Part shown: positions 1-8,473 of the stretch, piece by piece
Position numbering within the stretch: position 1 is the stretch's first letter
Layout of the letters: each line of letters begins with the position of its first letter
Assembly: GCF_008711285.1 (NCBI RefSeq)
Contig: NZ_VXDC01000001.1
Span: 767,454 to 831,453, forward strand
Length of the DNA stretch: 64,000 nucleotides
Origin: Roseibium aquae
GTDB lineage: Bacteria; Pseudomonadota; Alphaproteobacteria; Rhizobiales; Stappiaceae
Direction: 5' to 3'
Notes under the pieces: model-generated
The model's input: only the letters and a program-made list of their open reading frames with translations
What the model was told of the DNA's origin: nothing
Databases searched by the model: none
Translations under genes and position numbers: made by a program

Positions 1-1454
1 AACTCCAGGTCATTTCGGCGGCTGAAGCGCTCGCCAACGAAATCAATACCTCCTATGCGCAAATCCAGGAACTGCGCCAGCAGGCCGATTCCGTTCTGGC
101 CCTTCAGACGGAGACCGTGAACGGCCTGCTCCAAAGCATAAAGGATGTCGATGCCGATATTCGCGATGCTAAGCAGGCGAATGTGTCGACGGCCGATATT
201 CTCGATCAGCGCGACAGGTACCTCGAACAGCTCTCCGGCTATCTCGATGTCAACATCTCCAACAACGACAACGGCACCATCAACATCACCACACACAGCG
301 CTGAGCTTTTGTACACGGACGGTCAGGTCTCGACGCTGTCGTTCACGGAAACACCGACCTTGCAGCCGGGACAATCCGGAAACAGCGTGATGGTCACGAC
401 TGTGGGCGGCGCGACCTTCGATCTGGTCGCGAGCTCGCGGTCTGGTTCCATCTTCGCGCTCGATGAGATGCGTGACGATGTTCTGGTCAAGGCGCAAGGG
501 CAACTGGACGAAATCGCCGCTGAAATGTCGTTGGCGTTTTCCAATGTCACCATCGAGAGCAATGCTGTGACGGTCGGACTCGAGACGGGCTTCGATCTGG
601 ATATTTCCGCGCTTCGGGCCGGCAACACGATCGAGATATCCTATGTGGAGGGGGGGCAGAACCGGACGGTAACGCTGATTGGTGTTGAAGACCCGACCTT
701 GCTGCCGCTTTCCGACACGGCGACCGCGCGCACCGACGACACCGTCTTCGGGATCGATATTTCATCAGGGATTGATGCCGCCACAATCTCACAAATAGCA
801 TCGGCGACAGGTCTGCAGGTTTCGAATATCGCACCGGATGATCTGCGGATCCTGGGGAACACGGGCGCTGGGGTTAGTGTCAATAGCGTGTCGGCCGATG
901 TGACGGTGTCCGCGGCGACAAATCAGGGGCTCGGTCTGGCTGTGTTCACCGATACCCGAAATGGCGAGGTGGACTTCACCGACGCGCTGGAAAGCGGCGG
1001 GCAGCGCGTGGGATTTGGCATGGGCATATCCGTGAACTCCGCCTTGAAAGCGGATTCCGGACAGCTCGTGACCTATCAAACGACCCCTGCGGCGAACTCT
1101 CCAAACGATCCTGCCAGGGCTCAATATCTTCTGGATTCGCTAACGACCGAGGCGGTGTCCTTCCGTCCAGAGGCCGGAATCGGAACGCCAGGAACGCCCT
1201 ATCGGGGGACCGTTCTGCAATACATCAATCAGTCTGTGGCTTATCAGGGCGACCAGGCGCAGGACGCAAAGACCTTTGCCGAATCCAAGATCGCCTTGAC
1301 CACAAATCTCGCCATCCGCCATGAAGAAGCCTATTCCGTCAATATCGACGAGGAGATGGGGTTTCTGGTGGCCTTGCAAAACTCCTACAAAGCCAATGCG
1401 CGGGTGATGCAAGCCGTGAATGATCTCTTCGAGCGCTTGCTGCAGGTTACCTGA
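1..1454 (+). CDS. flgK: FlgK, hook-filament junction protein 1 (5' truncated by window edge)
   Basis: Hook-associated protein 1 joins the hook to the filament outside the cell. The reading frame is open from base 3 of the window, with no start, so the N-terminus lies upstream. The first in-window residues read as the helical D1-type region of FlgK (alternating Leu/Ala/Gln, ending LALQTETVNGLLQ). The C-terminus has the typical FlgK signature: VNIDEEMGFLVALQNSYKAN followed by ARVMQAVNDLFERLL. A GTG at 117 is not a convincing start because coding continues upstream. The gene is followed 8 nt later by flgL, as in most flagellar clusters, so the two are probably co-transcribed. The middle is variable and Thr/Val-rich, as expected for the surface-exposed part. 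Confidence 0.93.
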   Translation, partial: LQVISAAEALANEINTSYAQIQELRQQADSVLALQTETVNGLLQSIKDVDADIRDAKQANVSTADILDQRDRYLEQLSGYLDVNISNNDNGTINITTHSAELLYTDGQVSTLSFTETPTLQPGQSGNSVMVTTVGGATFDLVASSRSGSIFALDEMRDDVLVKAQGQLDEIAAEMSLAFSNVTIESNAVTVGLETGFDLDISALRAGNTIEISYVEGGQNRTVTLIGVEDPTLLPLSDTATARTDDTVFGIDISSGIDAATISQIASATGLQVSNIAPDDLRILGNTGAGVSVNSVSADVTVSAATNQGLGLAVFTDTRNGEVDFTDALESGGQRVGFGMGISVNSALKADSGQLVTYQTTPAANSPNDPARAQYLLDSLTTEAVSFRPEAGIGTPGTPYRGTVLQYINQSVAYQGDQAQDAKTFAESKIALTTNLAIRHEEAYSVNIDEEMGFLVALQNSYKANARVMQAVNDLFERLLQVT

Positions 1455-1462
1455 GGTGAATC

Positions 1463-3052
1463 ATGACCATTGATACGATCACCACCTCCCGAAGCTATCT
1501 TACCCAGCAGCTGACCAAGTTGAACCGGACATTGTCCGAGAAGACGGCCCAACTCGCCACAGGCATGAAATCGCAAACCTATGGAGGTCTTGGCGACAAC
1601 AGGCTGCTTTCGCTGGAACTGACCCAGAAGGTCAGCCGGATAGATGCCTATCAGGAAACGATCATCCGGACCAATTTGCACATCAATTCGCTGAACACGA
1701 CGCTTGAGCGTCTGGAAGCCTTGCGGATCGATTCCAAATCTGCGCTTGATCAAAACGACTTCGAGCTTCAAAGCGACGGCCAGACCCAAACCCAGGCGAC
1801 CGCAGAAGTGCTTCTCTACGAAGCTGTCAGTCTTTTGAACACGGAAGTCGCGGGTTATTATCTATACGGCGGGACCGACGCCTTCTCTAATCCGGTTGCC
1901 GGTGTCGCCGCCATCATGGACGGGGCCGATGGCCGGGCCGGGTTGAAGACCGTTGTCGACGAGTACGTGCAGGCCAATCTGGGCGCGGATGATCTTGGCC
2001 GGTTGACGGTCAGCGCCTTGACGACCAACGGGGCGCCGCCGACCGACTCCACGTTCACCATTGCCGAAGATGGAACGCATGACTTCGGCTTCGATATCGC
2101 CGGCGTGACCAATGCTCTGTCGAATGTGGCCGTGACCGGACCGGCGGGCACCGGGACCGATCCGGATACGTTCGACATTCAGTTCACCGGGCAACCGATA
2201 GCCGGTGAGGAAATCACCTTGCAGTTCACGCTGCCACCCGGCCATACCGAAAACCTGTCGATGACGTTCAAGGCGAGCACCGGCAACAACCCGCTCACTG
2301 GCGAATTCGCAATCGGCGCGGATTTGGCGGAAACCGCGGCCAATCTGCGCACGGCGATCCTGACAGAGATCGAGGAACAGGCCAAGACCAGCCTCAAGGC
2401 AGCCGCCACAACATGGGCGGCGGATGAGTTCTTCGATACGTTTGGTGGAAATGACACCCTGCGGGTGGACGGTCCTCCTTTCGACACGGCGACGGCCCAG
2501 GTCAGCGGAGCGGCGACCACGGTCGCGTGGTACACCGGTGAAAACACAGCCACATCCAATGCCCGTTTGGACAAGAATGCGCGCGTCGACGACAATCTGG
2601 AGGTCAGCTATGGCGCGCGCGCGAATGAGCAGGGCTTCGCCGATGTGATGAAGGGCCTCGCCGCGTTTGTGGCGGCCGATTTTTCGGCGCCGGCTCTTCC
2701 CACCAACCCGACCCAGGCGCAAATTGACGCAAATGCGGCGGAACAAGCCCAGCTCCAGCGCTTCTACAACGGTCTGACGGAAAGACTGCGCGCGGTTCTG
2801 GAGCCGAGCTCGGCCGATCAGTCGGGAATCGTTGATATCAGCACGGAAATTTCGATCGCCTATAGAACGGTGCAGTACACCGATGACCGGCATACGCAGG
2901 TCAAATCAAGCTACGAAACGACGATCGGTGAAATCGTGGGCGTAAATGATGAGCTTTTGGCAGCGGAAATCCTGCAGCTCCAGACCAATATCGAAGCGTC
3001 CTACCGCGCCTCGTCCATCGTCTTTGATCTCACTCTTGCCGATTACGTGTAA
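1463..3052 (+). CDS. flgL: FlgL, hook-filament junction protein 3
   Basis: Second junction protein between hook and filament, secreted through the flagellar export apparatus. The N-terminus (ITTSRSYLTQQLTKLNRTL, then LSEKTAQLATGMKSQTYGGL) and the C-terminal helix (LLAAEILQLQTNIEASYRAS) match the flagellin-like coiled ends of FlgL. At 529 residues it is longer than common FlgL proteins of about 300-350; the extra length is a variable central insert. The start codon sits 8 nt after the flgK stop, with GAGGTGA between as ribosome site. A clear terminator at 3087-3110 ends the transcript. Confidence 0.93.
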   Translation: MTIDTITTSRSYLTQQLTKLNRTLSEKTAQLATGMKSQTYGGLGDNRLLSLELTQKVSRIDAYQETIIRTNLHINSLNTTLERLEALRIDSKSALDQNDFELQSDGQTQTQATAEVLLYEAVSLLNTEVAGYYLYGGTDAFSNPVAGVAAIMDGADGRAGLKTVVDEYVQANLGADDLGRLTVSALTTNGAPPTDSTFTIAEDGTHDFGFDIAGVTNALSNVAVTGPAGTGTDPDTFDIQFTGQPIAGEEITLQFTLPPGHTENLSMTFKASTGNNPLTGEFAIGADLAETAANLRTAILTEIEEQAKTSLKAAATTWAADEFFDTFGGNDTLRVDGPPFDTATAQVSGAATTVAWYTGENTATSNARLDKNARVDDNLEVSYGARANEQGFADVMKGLAAFVAADFSAPALPTNPTQAQIDANAAEQAQLQRFYNGLTERLRAVLEPSSADQSGIVDISTEISIAYRTVQYTDDRHTQVKSSYETTIGEIVGVNDELLAAEILQLQTNIEASYRASSIVFDLTLADYV

Positions 3053-3086
3053 AGAACTTGAAATAAACAACCGTTAATATGGTATA

Positions 3087-3110
3087 GCCCGCGGAAGCGG
3101 GCCTTTTTTT
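3087..3110 (+). terminator. Rho-independent terminator after flgL
   Basis: Stem GCCCGC (3087-3092), GGAA tetraloop, GCGGGC (3097-3102), one C and then seven T. It lies 35 nt after the flgL stop. Confidence 0.9.
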
Positions 3111-3217
3111 GCCGGCGCATCTGGCGCTTTGTTTGAAACATCGGAAGGTTCACGGCCACTCAAGGGCGATCATCTGAGGGCGTGCAATCGGTCCCGATGA
3201 AACGCGCCCGCAGGTCT

Positions 3218-3322
3218 CGAGCATTTCTCGTGAAAGCTGAATCACTTGAATTGCTCTATGTTCCTGTTTTTACGCAATTTCACGAGCGTAAAAGTCTCCA
3301 GCTTTTACTGAAATTGCTCTAG
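3218..3322. repeat. Imperfect palindromic intergenic repeat
   Basis: The left end (GAGCATTTC...GAAAGCTG) and the reverse complement of the right end (TAGAGCAATTTC...AAAGCTGG) are clearly related. An inner AATTGC/GCAATT pair is nested inside. It resembles the AGAGCAATTTC-type extragenic palindromes seen in several marine Rhizobiales (recalled, not searched). It touches the flaF stop codon, which reads through the terminal CTCTA of the element. The rest of 3053-3318 shows only the flgL terminator. Confidence 0.6.
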
Positions 3323-3714
3323 GCGCCTGCAGATGCGGCGGCATCCTGGCGGGCCCGCAATCCTTCCGCGATGGATCGGTTGATACTGATCAGGACGTCG
3401 AGTTTGCCCGGCTCGGGGTCACTGGAAATGGCTATGGTCCGTTTGAAAACAAACACGCCCAAAGACCCGATGTTGTTCTTGATCTCTTGCGGAAGGGGGC
3501 TCTCGGCGCTGGTGGCCGAAGTGACCAATACCGTCCAGAGTTTCCGGTTGTAGGTCAGGGCTTCGTCCCGGTCCTCGAGGGTGGATTGATCCCACTCATC
3601 CTTGATCAGCTGAAGACGAGCTGCGGCTTTCATGAGGAGCGTTGCTTCCAGCTCTCTCGGAGTGACCGCCACCTGGCTCGTTTTCTGATAGGCTTGCGCC
3701 GCCTGCTTGTACAT
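3319..3714 (-). CDS. flaF: FlaF, flagellin synthesis regulator
   Basis: Small alphaproteobacterial protein needed for flagellin production and thought to act with FlbT on flagellin mRNA or secretion. The 131 residues include the family's N-terminus (MYKQAAQAYQKT) and the conserved middle (LTYNRKLWTVLVTSATSAES, then PLPQEIKNNIGSLGVFVFKR). It lies just downstream of flbT and the three flagellin genes on the same strand. Its 5' part overlaps the 3' end of the flbT frame by 119 nt, which is unusual. The stop codon is supplied by the edge of a palindromic repeat, so the last residues may have been reshaped by that insertion. Confidence 0.9.
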   Translation of the reverse strand: MYKQAAQAYQKTSQVAVTPRELEATLLMKAAARLQLIKDEWDQSTLEDRDEALTYNRKLWTVLVTSATSAESPLPQEIKNNIGSLGVFVFKRTIAISSDPEPGKLDVLISINRSIAEGLRARQDAAASAGA

Positions 3715-4090
3715 GACCGATCAGCGTCCTCTCATACTCGATAAGCTTTTTTGCTTCCTTCAGTGCTTTGTAAAAGGCGCCGGTTAGGATTGAATTACTG
3801 ATACGCGTAATATACGGGATCGTACTTGGTGCTGCCTTCACAATGTCATTTACGAGTATAAAGTAGTTATCCTGTATTTTTTCTAGACTGTTCGACAAAT
3901 ACATCAGCTGCACAGCAAGATAAACACGCTTGGCCGGTGTATTGGCCGTTTCTGGCGTCAGAATATCTTTCTCTCGGAGGATAGGGGCTGTGCCTTCGAT
4001 GAATAGACGGGTCCGTTGATTGTCGTTTGTGATTACGCTGTCACCAATGATAATGCGTTCGCCGGGTTTCAACTCAACCTTTAGCGCCAT
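3596..4090 (-). CDS. flbT: FlbT, flagellin mRNA regulator
   Basis: Post-transcriptional repressor/regulator of flagellin mRNA translation in alphaproteobacteria. The start at 4090 (MALKVELKPGERIIIGDSVI) is chosen over an upstream ATG because GAGGAGGT lies 6 nt before it and the sequence aligns with known FlbT N-termini. Conserved features are ILREKDIL, TPAKRVYLAVQLMYL and FYKALKEAKKLIEYE. Known FlbT proteins end soon after this last motif; here the frame continues for about 40 low-complexity residues that overlap flaF, so the true tail may be non-functional or a lost stop. It is probably co-transcribed with flaF and possibly with the flagellin gene upstream. Confidence 0.9.
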   Translation of the reverse strand: MALKVELKPGERIIIGDSVITNDNQRTRLFIEGTAPILREKDILTPETANTPAKRVYLAVQLMYLSNSLEKIQDNYFILVNDIVKAAPSTIPYITRISNSILTGAFYKALKEAKKLIEYERTLIGHVQAGGASLSENEPGGGHSERAGSNAPHESRSSSSADQG

Positions 4091-4180
4091 TTCATGACCT
4101 CCTCGACAAGTATGGTCACCATTATTAACCAAAAGGTTAATGCCCGGCTGGGATACTTTAACTATTTACACGTAGAGCGC

Positions 4181-5680
4181 TTAGAACAGGTTCAGAACGC
4201 TTTGCTCGGCCTGGTTTGCGAGAGACAGGGCTGTCGAGGAAAGCTGTTGCCTGGTTTGCAAGGCAAGCATATTCGCGCCTTCCTCGTTCATATCGGCGAT
4301 GATCAGCGCCCCGGCGCCCACTTCCAGCGTGTTGATCAGTTCCTCCGTGAAATCGGTCCGGATCTGAACCGTCGAAAGGCTCGCGCCAAAACTGCTGGCG
4401 GCGGACCTCAATTCATCAAGGGCGGAATTGATGGCCTGAAGGGTTCGTTCGATATCGGTATCGGTCTTGAATTCCGAGCCTGTTGCCGTCAGCCCAACGG
4501 GCCCGCTCGTCATGGCGAAGCCGCCTATGTTGAAATCGGGGTTCGTGCTGGAGATCGAAAAACTGACTTCACCAACCAGGCTCACGCTGCCACCGGAGAA
4601 TGTTGCCTGCAGCCCTTTGATGTTGTTGAGAAGGCTGACCAAATCGGAAACGGTGGTTTGATCGTCAATTTCCAGGGATGCCGGTTCGAACCCATTGCCA
4701 TCGGTGATGGTAATCGTGTCGCCAACCCGGAACCCGCCAGAATTGATCAAGGTCGCGGCGGCCGTGAGCGCAGAGGTCGTCAGGGTTGTGTCAACCGTGG
4801 TGGCGGTCGAACCACCATTGGTTTCCGAGCCGCCGCCGGTCGCGTCCTTCGAGATACTCAACGTGGTGCCCGCGCTCAGACCCGACCCGATGACGATCTG
4901 ATCCGTCGCTTCGTCGAATGTTGCCTGGAGGCCGCCGAGGTTGTTGATGGCGTTGACGTAGTCCTGAACGGTATTGATGGAGCCGCCAACGGTAAAGGAG
5001 TTTGTTGTTACGCCGTCGCTGACCGAAATAACATTGTTGTCGGCCCAGTTGGGAAGGCTGCTCAGATCCGATGAGGCCTGCAAACCGGGCAGGCTGATCC
5101 GTACGGTTCCGCCCTGAAGATTGAACGAACTTGTGGCTCCGGCCCCGGTCGCAAGATCGGCGAGGTTCAAGCCACCCGACAAGGACGTATCGGTATAGTC
5201 GACAGGGTCAACGGTCAGGTTGGAGGTGCTGTCCTCGTTGAAGATCACCTCAAGTTCGTTGCCGGGTCCGGCCAGAAGGTTTTTGCCCTTGTAGCCGGAA
5301 TCGCGTGCCAGATCCTCAATTTGCTGGAGTACATCATTGTACTGTTGTGAATAGATCTTGCGCTGGTATTCGCTTTGCGTCTGGAGCGCCTGGTTCGCGA
5401 TCGCCTTGGCCGATTCCACGAGCTTTGTGATGGACTCGATGCCATCGCCTGCAGCGCGGATCGTCTGGACGCTCTGCCCCATGTTGTCGAGCAGGTTCGA
5501 CAGATCTCCGGCGCGGTCATTCAGGCTCGCGGCGGTGAAAAACGAATTCGGATTGTCGAGGGCCGAATTGACCTTCAGGCCAGTTGCCAGCCGTTCCTGG
5601 GTCCGGGACTGAAGATCGGCGGTCCTCTTCAAGGAAAGCAGGTTTTCCCGGACCGCACTTGTCAGGACGATATCGCTCAT
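4181..5680 (-). CDS. fliC: Flagellin 1
   Basis: Filament subunit, 499 residues. The N-terminal D0/D1 helix (SDIVLTSAVRENLLSLKRTA, LATGLKVNSALDNPNSFFTA) and C-terminal helix (EEGANMLALQTRQQLSSTAL, ending VLNLF) are typical of alphaproteobacterial flagellins. The central variable region contains two related modules, each a hydrophobic 'VGDTITITDGNGFE'-like strand followed by a 'TVxDxVxxINNxxGLQATF' stretch, resembling the flagellin/hook IN motif. It is the last of three flagellin genes on this strand and lies 90 nt upstream of flbT with no obvious terminator between, so read-through into flbT-flaF is plausible. Confidence 0.95.
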   Translation of the reverse strand: MSDIVLTSAVRENLLSLKRTADLQSRTQERLATGLKVNSALDNPNSFFTAASLNDRAGDLSNLLDNMGQSVQTIRAAGDGIESITKLVESAKAIANQALQTQSEYQRKIYSQQYNDVLQQIEDLARDSGYKGKNLLAGPGNELEVIFNEDSTSNLTVDPVDYTDTSLSGGLNLADLATGAGATSSFNLQGGTVRISLPGLQASSDLSSLPNWADNNVISVSDGVTTNSFTVGGSINTVQDYVNAINNLGGLQATFDEATDQIVIGSGLSAGTTLSISKDATGGGSETNGGSTATTVDTTLTTSALTAAATLINSGGFRVGDTITITDGNGFEPASLEIDDQTTVSDLVSLLNNIKGLQATFSGGSVSLVGEVSFSISSTNPDFNIGGFAMTSGPVGLTATGSEFKTDTDIERTLQAINSALDELRSAASSFGASLSTVQIRTDFTEELINTLEVGAGALIIADMNEEGANMLALQTRQQLSSTALSLANQAEQSVLNLF

Positions 5681-5761
5681 CAGGATTCACCGCATCAGTT
5701 GATCGTACTGTCTTGTCGCGCTGACTGAACACAACACCAGCACACGCTTCTCCGTCTAAAT

Positions 5762-5777
5762 GTAAATGAAAAGTAAA
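5762..5777 (-). promoter_or_regulatory. Direct-repeat element in flagellin 1 promoter
   Basis: On the minus strand TTTAC-N6-TTTAC (11-bp period), about 82-97 nt upstream of the flagellin 1 start. Closely similar repeats lie upstream of flagellins 2 and 3. Helical-period spacing suggests a dimeric activator site; the binding protein is unknown. Confidence 0.45.
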
Positions 5778-5891
5778 GGCTGGATGCACCTGTTTATGAA
5801 TTGGTAACGAAGGTTACCAAGAGATTTCTTTTAAATCATTGAAAATATTGACCTGCTTTCGACGTGGATTCGCCAGGCAGCTTTGACTGAA

Positions 5892-5922
5892 CAAAAAAGC
5901 GGCGGGCCAGAAGGCCCGCCGC
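5892..5922 (-). terminator. Rho-independent terminator of flagellin 2
   Basis: Ten-base stem GCGGCGGGCC (5899-5908) and its complement (5913-5922) with a 4-nt loop. On the minus strand it is followed by a run of six T. Confidence 0.9.
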
Positions 5923-5969
5923 GCTGGTTGTCAGGTTGTGAGTCGTGCGTCTGTTCGATTCGCCCGGAC

Positions 5970-7484
5970 TTAGAACAGGGACAGCACCGTCTGGTCCGCC
6001 TGAGAGGCGAAGGACAGGGATGTCGCGGCCAACTGCTGCCGCGTCTGCAGGGCCAGAAGGTTGGCGCCTTCCTCGTTGGTGTCGGCCAATGTCAGCAACC
6101 CGGCCCCCTCCTGGAGCGTGTTGATCAAAGATCGCGTGTAATCCTGCCGGATTTCGATGGTCGACAGGTTTGTACCAAACTCGGAGGCCTGTGATCTCAG
6201 ATTTCCCAATGCCGTATTCAGCCGGTCGATAACCCGGTTGATTTGTCCGTCGGTGGCAAATCCGCTGTCGGTCAAAGCGGCGATGGTAACATCGTTGTTC
6301 GTGTTGGTTGCCGCGACCGTATTGTCGTTGAAGTCGTTGTTGTCGCTGGCCAGGGTCAGGTCCGTATCGCTGAGCAGAGAGATCCGGCCCGATGCTTCTT
6401 CGAAGCTTGCCGTGACACCATTGAAATCGTCGAGGAAGTTGATCAAATCCTCAATCGTCGTGTCCGCTTCGATTTCAATCGAACCGAGCTCGAAATTGTT
6501 GCCGTCGGTCAGCGTCAGGGTGTCTCCGACCTTGAAGGAGGCGGAATTTGTCAGCAAAGCGCCGGAGGAGTTCGCAGCGCTAGCCGTGATGGCCGCAAGG
6601 TCCGCGGTGTTGCCGGTGCTGCCCGATGAGCCGTCGTTCCGGATATCGATGGTCTGGTTGGAATTGATCACCAGTTGCCCGGTGGCGTCATCGAAGCTCG
6701 CGTTCACGCCAGCAAAGCCGTCGATATAGTTCACCAGATCCTGAACGGTCGTACCCGCACCAACGGTAAATCCGGTGCCGATGCTTGATGCTGTGGCAGG
6801 GCCGTCGAACAGGGCGAGGACGTCATCGACGTCGATGGCGTCGGAAGCGCTCAGCAGGGAGCTGGACTGGAGAGGCTGGCCGGTGCCGGCCTGAAGCGCG
6901 ATGGTTTCCGATCCACCCCGAATGTCGAAGGAGGAAGCGCCGCCCTGGGCTTCCGCAATGTCGGACAGGTTCAAGCCCGTCGACAGGCTTGCATCGGTGT
7001 AGTCGACGGCCTGAATGGTGAGTTTCGAAGTCGCGTCTTCGTTGAAGATCGTTGTGAGATCGTTCGTGCCGCCGGCCAGAAGGTTCTTGCCCTTGTAGGA
7101 CGAGTCCTTCGCCAGGTCTTCGATCTGCTCGAGGAGATCGTTGTATTGTTTGGCGAATTGGGCGCGTTCGAACTGGCTTTGGGTCTGCAAAGCCTGGTTG
7201 GCCTTTGCTTTTGCCGAATCCACGAGTTTGGTGATCGACTGAATACCCTTGTCGGCGGCCTTCAGGGTCTGCAGCGACTGGCCCATGTCGTCGAGAAGGT
7301 TGTTCAGATCGTTGGCCCGGCTGTTCAATCCGGACGCCGTGAAGAACGAGTTCGGATTGTCGAGGGCCGAATTGACCTTCAGGCCGGTCGCCAGTTTTCC
7401 CTGGACGTCGGACAAAAGATCAGCGGTGGTTTGAAGCGTGAGAAGGTTCTGCCGGACGGCAGCCGACAAGGTAATGTCAGACAT
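5970..7484 (-). CDS. fliC: Flagellin 2
   Basis: Filament subunit, 504 residues, the longest of the three flagellins here. The N-terminus SDITLSAAVRQNLLTLQTTA and the C-terminus GANLLALQTRQQLAATSLSF with final VLSLF are near-identical in style to flagellins 1 and 3. The surface region carries two IN-like modules (FTVGAGTTVQDLVNYIDGF and a second TTIEDLINFLDDFNGVTASF), as in flagellin 1. It has its own terminator at 5892-5922 and a TTTAC-type direct repeat upstream, so it is probably monocistronic. Between it and flagellin 3 lies a long palindromic tandem array. Confidence 0.95.
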   Translation of the reverse strand: MSDITLSAAVRQNLLTLQTTADLLSDVQGKLATGLKVNSALDNPNSFFTASGLNSRANDLNNLLDDMGQSLQTLKAADKGIQSITKLVDSAKAKANQALQTQSQFERAQFAKQYNDLLEQIEDLAKDSSYKGKNLLAGGTNDLTTIFNEDATSKLTIQAVDYTDASLSTGLNLSDIAEAQGGASSFDIRGGSETIALQAGTGQPLQSSSLLSASDAIDVDDVLALFDGPATASSIGTGFTVGAGTTVQDLVNYIDGFAGVNASFDDATGQLVINSNQTIDIRNDGSSGSTGNTADLAAITASAANSSGALLTNSASFKVGDTLTLTDGNNFELGSIEIEADTTIEDLINFLDDFNGVTASFEEASGRISLLSDTDLTLASDNNDFNDNTVAATNTNNDVTIAALTDSGFATDGQINRVIDRLNTALGNLRSQASEFGTNLSTIEIRQDYTRSLINTLQEGAGLLTLADTNEEGANLLALQTRQQLAATSLSFASQADQTVLSLF

Positions 7485-7591
7485 GCGTGTTTCCCTTTCC
7501 TGGGTCCCATGTTCGACTGCTCTTCCTGAGCAGGTTGATCAGGATCATCTTCTGTTAACCCTAATCATCGGTTAATTCGTCGCAATTTGTG

Positions 7592-7607
7592 GTAAATGAA
7601 AGGTTAA
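7592..7607 (-). promoter_or_regulatory. Direct-repeat element in flagellin 2 promoter
   Basis: On the minus strand TTAAC-N6-TTTAC (11-bp period), 108-123 nt upstream of the flagellin 2 start. It shares CTTTCATTTAC-type sequence with the flagellin 1 element. Confidence 0.45.
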
Positions 7608-7652
7608 CGCCGCGCGGTATTCCGGGCTGACATCAAAAAATGTGCCGCCGGC

Positions 7653-8394
7653 CATCCTTCGAGACGGTCCTTGCGGACCTCCTCAGGATGAGGGGATCGA
7701 GTAGCTTTGCGCGAAAGGAATGGCGGATAGGCGTCGCTGGTCCGAGTGCTGCGGTGGGTGTGGCTTTTCCGGACCCTCATCTTGAGGTGCGCAGCGCAGC
7801 GGAGCCTCGAAAGATGAGGTGCGCAGCGCAGCGGCGCCTCGAAAGATCGGCGGACAAAGTGGAGTAGGGGCCACGAAGGGGGCCATGATCCTTCGAGACG
7901 GTCCTTCGGACCTCCTCAGGATGAGGGGATCAGGGGGTTGCGCGAAGGGAAGGGCGGATCGGTGTCGTTTGTCCTTGTGCTGCGGCGGGTGCGGCTCGTC
8001 CGGACCCTCATCTTGAGGTGCGCAGCGCAAGCGGAGCCTCGAAAGATCAGGTGCGCGGCGCAGCGGCGCCTCGAAAGATCGGCAGCAAAATCAGGTAGGG
8101 GCGAGGAAGGGGGCCTTGATCCTTCGAGACGGTCCTTGGGGACCTCCTCAGGATGAGGGGATCAGGGGGTTGCGCGGAGGGAACGGCGGATTGGCGTCGC
8201 TGGTCCGAGTGCTGCGGCGGGTGCGGCTCGTCCGGACCCTCATCTTGAGGTGCGCAGCGCAGCGGAGCCTCGAAAGATGAGGTGCGCAGCGCAGCGGCGC
8301 CTCGAAAGATCGGCGGCAAAATCGGGTAGGGGCCACGAAGGGGGCCATGAACCTTCGACACGGTCCTTGCGGACCTCCTCAGGATGAGGGGATC
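7653..8394. repeat. Tandem array of composite palindromic repeats (about 231 bp x 3 plus a partial copy)
   Basis: A hairpin unit of the type CTTCGAGACGGTCC-loop-GGACCTCCTCAGGATGAGG occurs at about 7653, 7886, 8117 and 8346. A second palindromic unit (CCCTCATCTTGAGGTGCGCAGCGCAGC..CCTCGAAAGAT) occurs at about 7771, 8001 and 8232. The two alternate, giving a period of about 229-233 bp, and the spacers between them are also conserved. This is a REP/BIME-like array repeated as a whole. It fills the gap between the flagellin 2 promoter and the flagellin 3 terminator and has no credible gene. Confidence 0.85.
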
Positions 8395-8408
8395 GGGAAG
8401 CTTTGCGC

Positions 8409-8438
8409 AAAAAAAAACCGGCGGACAGTGTCCGCCGG
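8409..8438 (-). terminator. Rho-independent terminator of flagellin 3
   Basis: Nine-base stem CCGGCGGAC (8418-8426) / GTCCGCCGG (8430-8438) with an AGT loop. On the minus strand it is followed by nine T. Confidence 0.92.
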
Positions 8439-8473
8439 TCTTGTGGTGTCGTTTGCGCCCGGTAGGGGTTGTT

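Noticed and set aside
117..1454. GTG at 117 as the start of flgK
   Set aside because: Coding in the same frame is continuous from base 3, with FlgK-like helix before 117, so the true start is upstream of the window.
7653..8394. CRISPR array
   Set aside because: The repeat period is about 231 bp with conserved spacers and palindromic units, unlike a CRISPR array.
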